From assembly GCA_026709325.1 (NCBI GenBank), contig JAPOTF010000088.1, positions 1-35,934 of the forward strand: DNA of 35,934 nucleotides, in the 5' to 3' direction. Position 1 is the first letter of the stretch; each line of letters begins with the position of its first letter. A model generated the notes under the pieces. That model was given only the letters and a program-made list of their open reading frames with translations. It did no database searches and was not told the DNA's origin. This stretch comes from Roseovarius sp. GTDB taxonomy: Bacteria; Pseudomonadota; Alphaproteobacteria; Rhodobacterales; Rhodobacteraceae. Both the position numbers and the translations under genes were made by a program. Positions 16,440-24,678 of the stretch are shown here, piece after piece.

Positions 16440-16931
16440 TTCAGTCCCGGGATTAGGATAAAGGGTCGTTCAACACGCATGTAGTTGCATGAGCTACTAC
16501 ACTCCATGCCCAAGTACAGCAAAACTCCCGGACAAGCAACCCTTTGTACATTTGAAGCGGAGAACTCCGGCCAGGGATGGCCGAATGCCGGTTGGCGGAG
16601 CGCGATTGGCGGCGCACAGGGAAATTGCGCGTCGCCACCTCGCGCAGAGACAAGAGCCGCGCCAGTCATGCATGACGTCTTCATGCAGCCCAGAGTTCCG
16701 TCGCGGGCAAGGCGAACCGGCATTCCAATCGCATGGCCGGCCCGCGAGATCGCCGGTCTGGCCTGAAAATATTGCAGGGTGTGGTCTGCGTGAAAGATTA
16801 TCGCGGGAATTTCGGGATGCGGAATATTGGAACCGGTGCGCAAAACCCGGATAATGGGTTGAATTGCCTGTTCGGCGTGTGGCATTTGGCGTAACCAGTC
16901 CCGGATATTCAAACAGCGCAGGGAATAGATC
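16440..16931. other. Divergent intergenic region between cytochrome b and mcl2
   Basis: This 492-bp region carries the dyad at 16482-16499 and a perfect 12-bp palindrome GTCATGCATGAC at 16665-16676. Short plus-strand frames here resemble nothing known and lack ribosome binding sites. A long minus-strand frame running from 17959 through this region is antisense to mcl2 and is not a gene. A promoter for mcl2 is expected between about 16750 and 16900 but none stands out. Confidence 0.5.
16482..16499. promoter_or_regulatory. Putative operator, copy B of the shared TAG-N12-CTA dyad
   Basis: Reads TAGTTGCATGAGCTACTA; flanking bases extend it to TGTAG-N12-CTACA. It lies 43 bp upstream of the cytochrome b start on the minus strand and far (433 bp) from mcl2 on the plus strand, so it more likely controls the molybdoenzyme unit. 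Confidence 0.55.
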
Positions 16932-17801
16932 ATGGAACTCTCAACGCATCCCTTTCGTTCGGCATTGTATGTTCCCGGCTCCAAGGAACGGGCGATCGGG
17001 AAGGCCAGGAGTCTTCCCGCAGATGCGATAATATTCGATCTTGAAGACGCGGTGGCCCCCGACGCCAAGGCGGGCGCAAGGGAAACCCTTGCAAGAGAAC
17101 TCGAAACGGGCGGTTTTGGCAATCGCGTCAAGATTGCGCGCATTAACGCGCTGACTTCCGAATGGGGATTCGAGGATGTGATGGCACTTGGTGGTTCCAG
17201 TGTCGACGCTTTTCTGCTTCCCAAGGTCAACGCGCCTTCGGATGTGGACGCGCTGGCCGACATGCTGGGTTCGGACGCAAGGATCCTGGTAATGATGGAA
17301 ACGCCTGCAAGCGTCTTCAATGCGGCCGAGATTGCCGCGCACTCCAGCGTGTCGGGGCTTGTTGCCGGAACGAACGATCTCATAAAGGATCTGGGATGCC
17401 GTTCCCGGCCCGACAGGATGCAGCTGCTGTATGCGTTGCAGAAGATTGTAATGGCCGCCCGGGCATCAAGGGAGGTTGTGGCAATTGACGGCGTATACAA
17501 CCAGTTCCGGGACGCGGAGGGTCTCAAAATGGAATGCGAGCAGGGGCGCGATCTCGGTTTTGACGGCAAGACGCTGATACATCCCGACCAGATTGGTGTC
17601 GCCAATGCGGCCTTTGGTCCCTCGAAGGCGGAAATTGAACTGGCCGGCCGGCAGATTGAAGCCTTCGAAAAAAGTCTGGAATCCGGACAGGGCATCGCGG
17701 TTGTTGACGGAAAAATAGTGGAAAACCTGCATGTGGCCGCCGCCCGGCGCCTGATTTCCAGGGCGGAGGCAATTTCCGAGATGGAGGTGACACGGGCGTA
17801 A
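16932..17801 (+). CDS. mcl2: HpcH/HpaI-family CoA ester lyase, probable (3S)-malyl-CoA thioesterase
   Basis: A 289-residue member of the citrate lyase beta/malyl-CoA lyase family. Visible features are RSALYVPGSKERAIGKARSL at the N-terminus, IIFDLEDAVAPDAK (Mg-binding acidic residues), LLPKVNAPSDVDAL, VMMETPASVFNAAEIA (metal-binding Glu) and GFDGKTLIHPDQI. It is shorter than the approximately 318-residue Mcl1 malyl-CoA lyases and its N-terminus matches the Mcl2 type, which hydrolyses (3S)-malyl-CoA to malate and CoA at the end of the ethylmalonyl-CoA pathway for acetate assimilation. The adjacent mesaconyl-CoA hydratase supports this. Start: ATG after CAGGGAATAGATC. A citrate-lyase-like or other CoA-ester lyase function cannot be excluded from sequence alone. 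Confidence 0.83.
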   Translation: MELSTHPFRSALYVPGSKERAIGKARSLPADAIIFDLEDAVAPDAKAGARETLARELETGGFGNRVKIARINALTSEWGFEDVMALGGSSVDAFLLPKVNAPSDVDALADMLGSDARILVMMETPASVFNAAEIAAHSSVSGLVAGTNDLIKDLGCRSRPDRMQLLYALQKIVMAARASREVVAIDGVYNQFRDAEGLKMECEQGRDLGFDGKTLIHPDQIGVANAAFGPSKAEIELAGRQIEAFEKSLESGQGIAVVDGKIVENLHVAAARRLISRAEAISEMEVTRA

Positions 17802-17994
17802 ATGGGCGAGGGTTTCGGAATATACCGGTTGCGCCTTTCCGGAAACCGGATTTTCAACCGGCGCCGGAGGGAGACCATTGCGCGCCGCGGGAAAACATCG
17901 TTAATGCCAGCATGTGGAATTTTGGGCAATGAATGCGAAAAGGGACGCGCGTTCGGCAAATGGCTCCACCTTCAGGTTTATTGAGGTATGAATA

Positions 17995-19026
17995 ATGCCA
18001 AAAACGTTTACAGGGCGATTTTTTGAGGACTACGCGATTGGCGAAACAATTCGCCATTCGGTTCCGAGAACGGTTTCCGGAGGAGAGCGGGCGCTGTATC
18101 ACGCGCTGTATCCTTCCAGACACGCGATTTATTCATCTGACGAGTTTGCGCGCAGTTGCGGGCTGCCAAAAAGTCCGATTGACGACATTGCCGCGTTTCA
18201 TCTGGTTTTCGGCAAAACGGTCCCTGATGTTTCGCTTAACGCGCTCGCAAATCTCGGATATGCGGAAGGCAGATGGATGCGCCCCGTTTACGAGGGGGAT
18301 ACGCTTGAGGCCGTTTCGGAGGTAATCGGCCTTAAACAGAATTCAAATGGAAAATCCGGCGTTGTATGGGTAACAACAACGGGATTCAACCAGCATGCCG
18401 AAAAGGTGATCAAATACTGCCGATGGGTAATGGTTCGGAAGCGCGACATGGAAGCTCCCGCTCCGCCACCGGTACTTCCCGAACTGAAACCCGCACTTGA
18501 TGCCGACGACATTGTCGTGCCGGAAGGACTGGATTTCAGCCAATACGATTTCGGTCGCGCGGGCGAGCCCCACCGCTGGGGGGACTACGAGATTGGTGAA
18601 ACCATTGATCATGTGGATCGCGTCACCGTCGAGGAAGCCGAACACATGATGGCGACAAGACTGTGGCAGAATACGGCCAGGGTTCATTTTGACGGCACGC
18701 GTCGCGAGGACGGAAAGCGGCTGATCTACGGAGGGCATGTAATTTCCATGGCCAGGGCCCTGAGCTTCAACGGGCTTGCAAATGCCCAGATGATCGCGGG
18801 ATTGAATGGCGGCGCGCATGCGAACCCCTGTTTTGCGGGCGACACGATCTGCTCCTGGTCCGAAGTGATCGACAAGGCGGAGACAGGCGCGCCCGGAGTT
18901 GGAGCAATCCGGTTGAGGCTGGTGGCGGCCAAAGGCGGTCCTCAATTCGTTCTGAAGGACGATAACGGAAGGTATCTGCCCGATATCCTGCTGGATATCG
19001 ACTACTGGGCGCTGATGCCGATATGA
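17995..19026 (+). CDS. mch: Mesaconyl-CoA hydratase (beta-methylmalyl-CoA dehydratase), MaoC family
   Basis: A 343-residue protein with two hot-dog (MaoC-like) domains. The first begins GRFFEDYAIGETIRHSVPRT and the second WGDYEIGETIDHVDRVTVEE, showing the internal duplication. Length and the pattern fit mesaconyl-CoA hydratase, which interconverts mesaconyl-CoA and beta-methylmalyl-CoA in the ethylmalonyl-CoA pathway. It follows mcl2 by 193 bp and overlaps the DUF1194 start by 4 bp. The ribosome binding site is GAGGT, seven bases before the ATG. The gap before it contains the inverted repeat CCGGTTG/CAACCGG (about 17827-17862), so it may have its own promoter or simply share the mcl2 transcript. 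Confidence 0.9.
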   Translation: MPKTFTGRFFEDYAIGETIRHSVPRTVSGGERALYHALYPSRHAIYSSDEFARSCGLPKSPIDDIAAFHLVFGKTVPDVSLNALANLGYAEGRWMRPVYEGDTLEAVSEVIGLKQNSNGKSGVVWVTTTGFNQHAEKVIKYCRWVMVRKRDMEAPAPPPVLPELKPALDADDIVVPEGLDFSQYDFGRAGEPHRWGDYEIGETIDHVDRVTVEEAEHMMATRLWQNTARVHFDGTRREDGKRLIYGGHVISMARALSFNGLANAQMIAGLNGGAHANPCFAGDTICSWSEVIDKAETGAPGVGAIRLRLVAAKGGPQFVLKDDNGRYLPDILLDIDYWALMPI

Positions 19027-19757
19027 GGATTGCCATGACACCGCTGCCGGGAAAATCCGGATTGCCGCTTCCATGCGGAATTCTGCTTGCGGTGATCTGG
19101 CTCTCGCAATTCTGCATGCCCGCGCAAGCCTGCGAGGTGGCCCTGGTTCTGGCCGTGGATGTCTCCGGCTCCGTGGACGGACATGAATATCGAACGCAGA
19201 TGCAGGGTCTTGCCGACGGGTTGCGCGACGGGACCGTAAGCGAGGCGCTTGTGGTGGGGGAGGCGGCGGTGACCGTGATTCAGTGGAGCGGCTCGACCCG
19301 GCAGGGCGTTGCCGTGCCATGGACGCGGATTACCGGATTCGAGGCGCTGGAAGACTTTGCGGCGGAGGTGGAGCGGGCGCCGCGTCTCTGGAACCGGTTC
19401 ATGACCGCAATTGGCGAGGCTCTGCTGTTCTCGGCGGATCGGTTTTCGCAGGTGGAGGATTGCAGGCGAAAGGTCATAGACATATCGGGGGACGGCTCTT
19501 CAAATGTGGGGGTTAGCCCTCTTCAGGTCCGAGACGAAATGCTGCCGGCTGGCATTGTTGTAAACGCCTTGGTCATCGAGGGGGCGGAGCCGATGCTGAA
19601 GGAGTATTTCCATGAGAACGTCATCCTCGGAGAGGGATCCTTTGTCATTGCCGCAAATTCCTACGCGGAATATCCCGACCGAATGCGCCGCAAACTCATG
19701 CGCGAGGTCACAAAGCAGCTTTCAAGCTTGAGACCCGGAGATTACGCATGGAATTGA
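19023..19757 (+). CDS. DUF1194 protein with von Willebrand factor A-type fold, exported
   Basis: A 244-residue protein with an N-terminal hydrophobic segment (about residues 15-36, ending MPAQA-C) that looks like a signal peptide, possibly with a cysteine right after it. The mature part begins CEVALVLAVDVSGSVDGHEY, a DxSxS metal-ion-dependent adhesion motif typical of VWA domains, and ISGDGSSNVGVSP supplies a later MIDAS-like segment. Function is unknown. Its start codon overlaps the mch stop (ATGA), so it is translationally coupled to the CoA-pathway gene. This linkage is, as far as I recall, common in Rhodobacterales. It is the last intact gene before the 1.4-kb decayed region. Confidence 0.85.
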   Translation: MRIAMTPLPGKSGLPLPCGILLAVIWLSQFCMPAQACEVALVLAVDVSGSVDGHEYRTQMQGLADGLRDGTVSEALVVGEAAVTVIQWSGSTRQGVAVPWTRITGFEALEDFAAEVERAPRLWNRFMTAIGEALLFSADRFSQVEDCRRKVIDISGDGSSNVGVSPLQVRDEMLPAGIVVNALVIEGAEPMLKEYFHENVILGEGSFVIAANSYAEYPDRMRRKLMREVTKQLSSLRPGDYAWN

Positions 19758-19814
19758 CCGGTCGAGGACTGACTGAAATTTGATGTTCGGCATTGTTTGA
19801 ATGCGAATTGCAAT

Positions 19815-20160
19815 TGTTCCGCGGGCGCCAGGTTAACTGATAAAATGTCGCCGGGTGAAAGTCCCGGCGGAAAAAGAGGCCGCAACCAGCCACTTTATCC
19901 GCAACCCGTGCGCAGGTTGTCCCAAGGCATCGGGTGAAGCGTTGGGAAGCGGCAGGCGCGGGTTGGGCCATTGAGCCACGATGTTGCGAAATCGAAGCGC
20001 CGAGACAGCGGTGAGCGTCGAAGGCAACATTTTCCCGCCCGTCATGGTGAGGTCGGGAAAGGCTCCGCGGGGTCGAAGAACCGCGGTAATTCAGAGTGCA
20101 GATCCGTTCCTGCTAGTAGACAAATCAACCTGACAAGGCCCCAGGAACACATCTCCAGTG
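19815..20160 (+). mobile_element. Probable group II intron remnant (5' RNA domain, no reverse transcriptase)
   Basis: The stretch beginning GCGGGCGCCAGGTTAACTGA contains a perfect hairpin CGCCGGG-tgaaagt-CCCGGCG (19849-19869), and the GGGTGAAAGTCCC core is typical of the 5' part of bacterial group II intron domain I. It continues with dense purine-rich structured sequence (GAAATCGAAGCGCC, CAGCGGTGAGCGTCGAAGG, GGTAATTCAGAGTGCAG) of the same character. No reverse-transcriptase/maturase frame and no recognisable domain V hairpin follows, so the element is truncated at about 20160. The assignment rests on recalled similarity, not on an alignment. Confidence 0.5.
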
Positions 20161-20394
20161 ATCGCATTTGAAATGCTGCGCGTTCAATTGTTCGAGGACG
20201 ATGTAAAAATCGCTCGGATCGAACCTAAAATCCCATGTCGCGGTTTTTACCTTTGTTGGGTTTGATCTGTAAATCCTCCAGCCCTCCCCGCTCAAAAAGT
20301 TCAGGCGAAAACTGGACGACTTTTAAGCGGCCCGCACCGCCAAATTGGCGGAGCTGCTGTAGTCAAATTTCGCACCGCTCTTTATACTGCGCAG
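20161..20394. other. Unassigned spacer between intron-like and IS110-like remnants
   Basis: No gene is visible. The stretch is moderately AT-rich, with short frames only. It separates the two decayed mobile elements and may be part of either. Confidence 0.35.
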
Positions 20395-20630
20395 ATGCCG
20401 CGCGATATGATGGACATGAACCGGCATCTGTTCTGGATGACACCGGAAGATCAAAGGCAGTCTTGGCAGACACAGGCTATCCCCGGCAGTGTCGCGGCGG
20501 CTCCGCAAGGGGTCGGGAGAGGCCGGCTTCGAGACGGCGCCCGTGGAGCCGCGTCGCGTGAAGGCACCAGTGAGGGCGGCGCCGGTGAAGACGGACCGTC
20601 GGGACGCGGAGGGGATCGCGCGCCGCAAGT
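20395..20630 (+). pseudogene. IS110-family transposase remnant, N-terminal part, frameshifted
   Basis: At 20519-20623 one frame reads EAGFETAPVEPRRVKAPVRA followed by APVKTDRRDAEGIAR. The VKTDRRDAEGIA segment is the RuvC-like catalytic hallmark of IS110-type transposases. Just upstream, in another frame, SVLDDTGRSKAVLADTGYPR matches the region that normally precedes it, so a frameshift near 20490 separates the two. No continuous frame extends downstream, where sequence decays until about 21060. The start and end are approximate. The element is non-functional. Confidence 0.68.
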
Positions 20631-21160
20631 CGGTTTCGTCCCGGGAAGGCGGGCGCCGCCCGCCGGCTTCCGGCGGCGATGCCGCGCCTGGCCCGGCTCG
20701 GGCATGGCCGCATTGGATACGCAACCCGCTGTTGCGGGGAACCGGGAGGGAAACGGGTCCCGCCTCTTGAGAGGCGGCCCGTCGGCGAACGTCCTCCGAC
20801 CGGGACGCGATCCCCGAAGATGTCTACGGCCACTTGCCGCCGAACCGCCGTGTTCGAGCGCGCCTGCAAGATGGACGCCCGGGGGCCGAATTGAACCGGG
20901 CGCCATGCGTGCGGCCGGTTTCAGAACACCACCGGGCCGACCGCGAACGGAAGCGCCTTTCCCGGCCCGACCGCCGCGTCTCCCGTTGCCAGGTCCACGC
21001 TTCCGTCGGATTCCGCTCTTGACTTCGGGGCCCCGTTACGGAAGCGATTGCCCCGGCCATGAAATTAGCATGTTGCCTCCCGGTTAAAATTATTGGATTA
21101 TGGAAGCGTGTTAATCTGGTGCATGTTGCCAGGGCATCGAAATTAGGAGGGATGTGTTCC
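20631..21160. other. Decayed IS downstream sequence and sdhC upstream region
   Basis: Bases 20631-21050 are GC-rich with only scrambled short frames, probably the rest of the IS110-like element. From about 21060 the composition becomes AT-richer (TTAAAATTATTGGATTATGG), which probably marks the native upstream region and promoter of sdhC. No exact promoter can be assigned. Confidence 0.4.
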
Positions 21161-21544
21161 ATGGCGGACGTGAATCGCGGCAATCGCCCGTTATCGCCTC
21201 ACCTGACAATCTACAGGCCCCAATTGACCTCGATCAGCTCCATCCTGACCAGGATTACGGGAAACGCGCTGATTGCGGGAGCGCTTCTTGTCGTGTGGTG
21301 GCTTCTGGCCGCGGCGGTTGGACCGGAATATTTTGCATTTGCGGATGCCGCCATCCGAAGCGTGCCCGGGGACATTGTCATGCTCTGCTCCTTGTGGGCG
21401 CTGTGGTACCATTTTCTCGCGGGCATTCGGCATCTGATCTGGGACAATGCCATGATGCTTGAAATCAGAACCGCGGAAAGACTTGGATGGGCGGTCGTCA
21501 TCGGTTCGTTTGTATTGACCGGCCTAACGGTTGCGGTTGTTTGA
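21161..21544 (+). CDS. sdhC: Succinate dehydrogenase cytochrome b556 subunit
   Basis: A 127-residue membrane anchor of respiratory complex II. RPLSPHLTIYRPQLTSISSI and LTRITGNAL form the conserved N-terminal SdhC signature, and LWYHFLAGIRHLIWD holds the histidine pattern expected for heme b binding. Three transmembrane segments are visible (about 30-50, 65-87, 105-125). The start is the ATG giving MADVNRGNRP, ten bases after AGGAGG; an ATG three codons earlier would sit on top of that site. It heads sdhC-sdhD-sdhA-sdhB, with sdhD following after 12 bp. Confidence 0.95.
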   Translation: MADVNRGNRPLSPHLTIYRPQLTSISSILTRITGNALIAGALLVVWWLLAAAVGPEYFAFADAAIRSVPGDIVMLCSLWALWYHFLAGIRHLIWDNAMMLEIRTAERLGWAVVIGSFVLTGLTVAVV

Positions 21545-21556
21545 GGGAGAATGGAA

Positions 21557-21928
21557 ATGCGTTATCTTACCGATCGCAAGCGCGCCTCGGGCATGGGTTC
21601 GGGTCGTTCGGGAGTGCATCATTTCTGGGCCATGAAGGTTCAGGCCGTGGCCCTGGCGATTCTGGTTCCGCTCTTTGTATTCTGTTTCGGGTGCGTTTTG
21701 GGAAAGTCCCACGCCGAAGTCGTTGAATTCTACTCGCGCCCGTTTCCGGCGATTGTCGCCGCGCTGACGATAATTGTGGGCTTCAGGCATTTTTCCGATG
21801 GCTGCCAGGTGCTTGTTGAAGACTATGTGCACGGCACGGCACAGAAACTGCTGATCATGCTGGTCATATGCCTTTCATACGGAGCCATGGCGACAGGCCT
21901 TTTCGCCATTGCCAGGATCGCCCTTTAA
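21557..21928 (+). CDS. sdhD: Succinate dehydrogenase hydrophobic membrane anchor subunit
   Basis: A 123-residue membrane protein with three hydrophobic segments (about 28-50, 62-80, 97-118). [20 protein letters not shown] and [12 protein letters not shown] are characteristic of alphaproteobacterial SdhD, and [18 protein letters not shown] contains the region that helps form the quinone and heme pocket. The start is the second ATG (MRYL), with GGGAG seven bases upstream; the first ATG is too close to that site. It pairs with SdhC to anchor SdhAB in the inner membrane. Confidence 0.93.
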   Translation: MRYLTDRKRASGMGSGRSGVHHFWAMKVQAVALAILVPLFVFCFGCVLGKSHAEVVEFYSRPFPAIVAALTIIVGFRHFSDGCQVLVEDYVHGTAQKLLIMLVICLSYGAMATGLFAIARIAL

Positions 21929-21945
21929 AACCGGAGTTGAAGAGA

Positions 21946-23751
21946 ATGGCCGCATACCAGTTCGAAAATCACGAGTACGACGTCGTTGTTGTCGGTGCCG
22001 GAGGGGCGGGTCTGAGAGCCACGCTTGGAATGGCGGAGCAGGGATTGAGAACCGCCTGCGTGACCAAGGTTTTTCCAACAAGATCGCATACCGTTGCGGC
22101 GCAGGGCGGGATTGCCGCAAGCCTGGGCAACATGGGCCCGGACAACTGGCAGTGGCACATGTTCGACACGGTCAAGGGATCCGACTGGCTGGGCGACACG
22201 GATGCAATGGAATATCTGGCAAGAGAGGCGCCCAAGGCCGTGTATGAACTTGAGCACTACGGCGTGCCGTTTTCGCGTACCGAGGAGGGCAGGATATATC
22301 AGCGGCCTTTTGGCGGGCACACAACCGAATTTGGAGAAGGGCCTCCGGTGCAGAGAACCTGCGCCGCCGCCGACCGGACGGGTCATGCCATTCTGCACAC
22401 GCTGTACGGCCAGTCGCTCAAGAACAGCGCCGAATTTTATATCGAATATTTTGCGGTCGATCTGCTGATGAGCGAGGACGGGGCGTGTACGGGGGTTGTC
22501 TGCTGGAAGCTCGATGACGGCGCAATTCACGTTTTCAACGCGAAAATGGTTGTTCTCGCGACCGGTGGATATGGACGCGCCTATTTCTCCGCGACAAGCG
22601 CGCACACCTGCACCGGCGATGGCGGCGGAATGGTCGCCCGCGCGGGACTGCCTCTTCAGGACATGGAATTTGTGCAGTTTCATCCAACGGGAATTTACGG
22701 GTCCGGCTGCCTGATAACCGAGGGCGCGCGCGGCGAGGGGGGATATCTCACCAATTCCGAAGGCGAGCGCTTCATGGAGAGATATGCTCCCCAGTACAAG
22801 GATCTTGCGCCGCGCGACTATGTAAGCCGGTCCATGACCATGGAGATCAGAGAGGGGCGCGGCGTGGGCGAGCATGGAGACCACATCCATCTCAACCTGT
22901 CCCATCTGCCTTCCGAGGCATTGCAACTGCGGCTGCCGGGCATTTCGGAAAGCGCCAGGATTTTTGCCGGTGTTGACGTGACACGAGACCCGATACCGGT
23001 ACTTCCCACGGTGCACTACAACATGGGCGGCATTCCCACCAACTACTGGGGCGAAGTGCTGAATCCGACCAGGGAGGATCCAAATGCCGTGGTTCCGGGC
23101 CTTATGGCGGTTGGAGAGGCCGGGTGCGCAAGCGTTCACGGGGCCAACCGGCTTGGATCAAACTCGCTCATTGATCTTGTGGTTTTCGGCAGGGCGGCCG
23201 CGATTCGCGCTGGAAAGGTGGTTGACGCCGACGGGGCCGTGCCGATTGCCGGCAAGTCTCAAATCGACTTTTCGCTTGATCGCCTCGACGGGCTTCGCCA
23301 TGCCGATGGCTCCATGCCCACCGCTGATTTGCGTCTTGAAATGCAGCGGACAATGCAGGAGGACGCGGCGGTGTTCCGCACGTCGAAAACACTGTCCGAT
23401 GGCGTTGGGAAAATGAAGGCCATTGCAGCCAAGATGGATGATCTCAAAGTAACCGACAGATCCATGATCTGGAACAGCGATCTCATGGAGACGCTTGAAC
23501 TCGCCAACCTTATGCCGAACGCTCTGGCCACCATAACCGGAGCGGAGGCGCGAACGGAAAGCCGCGGCGCGCACGCCCACGAGGACTTTACCGCGCGGGA
23601 CGATGAAAACTGGAGAGTTCACACAATCGCCATGGTGGAGGCCGGTGACGTGACATTGAGTTATCGTCCGGTGATTGAGGAGCCTTTGACGGGCGAGGAT
23701 GAAGGTGGAATAAGCAAAAAGAGGATAGCGCCGAAAGAGCGTACATTCTGA
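21946..23751 (+). CDS. sdhA: Succinate dehydrogenase flavoprotein subunit
   Basis: A 601-residue catalytic subunit of complex II, oxidising succinate to fumarate in the citric acid cycle. The FAD-binding motif is [20 protein letters not shown] (residues 13-32). H48 in [10 protein letters not shown] is the histidine to which FAD is covalently attached in this family. Active-site segments include [28 protein letters not shown] and [20 protein letters not shown]. Length equals the usual 600-601. The start is the ATG giving [10 protein letters not shown], after GGAGTTGAAGAGA, 17 bp after the sdhD stop; upstream sequence in the same frame lies inside sdhD. Confidence 0.97.
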   Translation: MAAYQFENHEYDVVVVGAGGAGLRATLGMAEQGLRTACVTKVFPTRSHTVAAQGGIAASLGNMGPDNWQWHMFDTVKGSDWLGDTDAMEYLAREAPKAVYELEHYGVPFSRTEEGRIYQRPFGGHTTEFGEGPPVQRTCAAADRTGHAILHTLYGQSLKNSAEFYIEYFAVDLLMSEDGACTGVVCWKLDDGAIHVFNAKMVVLATGGYGRAYFSATSAHTCTGDGGGMVARAGLPLQDMEFVQFHPTGIYGSGCLITEGARGEGGYLTNSEGERFMERYAPQYKDLAPRDYVSRSMTMEIREGRGVGEHGDHIHLNLSHLPSEALQLRLPGISESARIFAGVDVTRDPIPVLPTVHYNMGGIPTNYWGEVLNPTREDPNAVVPGLMAVGEAGCASVHGANRLGSNSLIDLVVFGRAAAIRAGKVVDADGAVPIAGKSQIDFSLDRLDGLRHADGSMPTADLRLEMQRTMQEDAAVFRTSKTLSDGVGKMKAIAAKMDDLKVTDRSMIWNSDLMETLELANLMPNALATITGAEARTESRGAHAHEDFTARDDENWRVHTIAMVEAGDVTLSYRPVIEEPLTGEDEGGISKKRIAPKERTF

Positions 23752-23754
23752 TTT

Positions 23755-23767
23755 GCCGCCATGCGGC
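23755..23767 (+). other. Small intercistronic hairpin between sdhA and sdhB
   Basis: GCCGC-CAT-GCGGC lies four bases after the sdhA stop, a 5-bp stem with a tight loop. There is no T-run, so it may only mark the end of the sdhA coding message. Confidence 0.3.
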
Positions 23768-23823
23768 GCTGGTGTTGCAGGAACATCGCCTTTCTGATCG
23801 GAAGGCCGAATTAGGAGATAACA

Positions 23824-24603
23824 ATGGTTGAACTTGCGCTTCCCAAAAATTCGCGTGTCAGGAGAGGCAGGGAATGGCCAATGCCCAAGGGAGCGGAAAA
23901 TCCGCGAAAATTCCGAATATACCGCTGGAATCCGGATGACGGGAACAATCCCCAAGTCGACACGTATCACATCGACATGAAAAAATGCGGTCCAATGGTT
24001 CTTGACGCGCTGATCAAAATCAAGAACGAGATTGATCCCACGCTGACATTTCGCCGGTCCTGCCGCGAGGGCATTTGCGGTTCCTGCGCCATGAACATAG
24101 ACGGGATAAACACGCTCGCGTGCATTCACGGCCTGGACGAAATCAGGGGCGACGTAAAGATTTATCCGTTGCCGCACATGCCTGTCGTAAAGGATTTGAT
24201 TCCCGATCTGACACATTTCTACGCGCAGCATGCGAGCATCATGCCGTGGCTTGAGACCAAAACGAACGAGCCCGCGAAAGAGTGGAGACAATCGATTGAG
24301 GATCGCTCAAAGCTTGACGGCCTCTACGAATGCGTAATGTGCGCAAGCTGTTCGACATCCTGCCCGAGCTACTGGTGGAATGGCGACAAGTATCTCGGGC
24401 CGGCCGCGCTGCTGCACGCATATCGATGGATAATCGATTCCCGGGACGAGGCGACCGGAGAGCGTCTGGATGATCTTGAGGATCCGTTCAAGCTGTACAG
24501 GTGCCATACGATAATGAACTGCACCAAAACCTGCCCGAAGGGACTTAACCCCGCCAAGGCCATCGCGGAAATCAAGAAAATGATGCTTGAACGCGTTGTT
24601 TAG
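23824..24603 (+). CDS. sdhB: Succinate dehydrogenase iron-sulfur subunit
   Basis: A 259-residue protein carrying electrons from SdhA to quinone. The [2Fe-2S] ligands are C80, C85, C88 and C100 (CREGICGSC and TLAC). The C-terminal cluster motifs are C170/C173/C176 with C180 ([11 protein letters not shown]) and C227, C233, C237 ([14 protein letters not shown]), for the [4Fe-4S] and [3Fe-4S] centres. The start ATG follows TTAGGAGATAACA. It lies 72 bp after sdhA and closes the sdhCDAB set. Confidence 0.97.
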   Translation: MVELALPKNSRVRRGREWPMPKGAENPRKFRIYRWNPDDGNNPQVDTYHIDMKKCGPMVLDALIKIKNEIDPTLTFRRSCREGICGSCAMNIDGINTLACIHGLDEIRGDVKIYPLPHMPVVKDLIPDLTHFYAQHASIMPWLETKTNEPAKEWRQSIEDRSKLDGLYECVMCASCSTSCPSYWWNGDKYLGPAALLHAYRWIIDSRDEATGERLDDLEDPFKLYRCHTIMNCTKTCPKGLNPAKAIAEIKKMMLERVV

Positions 24604-24610
24604 GTTCAAC

Positions 24611-24648
24611 CGGAAAATGATGTCATTAATGGCGGCAGATCATTTCCG
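24611..24648 (+). terminator. Possible stem-loop after sdhB
   Basis: CGGAAAATGAT and ATCATTTCCG pair with one bulged base across a 17-nt loop, 8 bp after the sdhB stop. No T-run follows. It may protect the sdh mRNA 3' end or act as a weak terminator. Confidence 0.35.
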
Positions 24649-24678
24649 TTCAGCATTGCGGGAAATCTGGCAAGCGGC

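Noticed and set aside
16436-17959. A 507-codon open frame on the minus strand
   Set aside because: It is antisense to mcl2 along most of its length, has low-complexity composition rich in Ser/Ala/Arg, no ribosome binding site and no recognisable domain.
21925-23139. A 404-codon open frame on the minus strand within sdhA
   Set aside because: It mirrors sdhA, whose identity is certain; the antisense frame is a by-product of codon usage.
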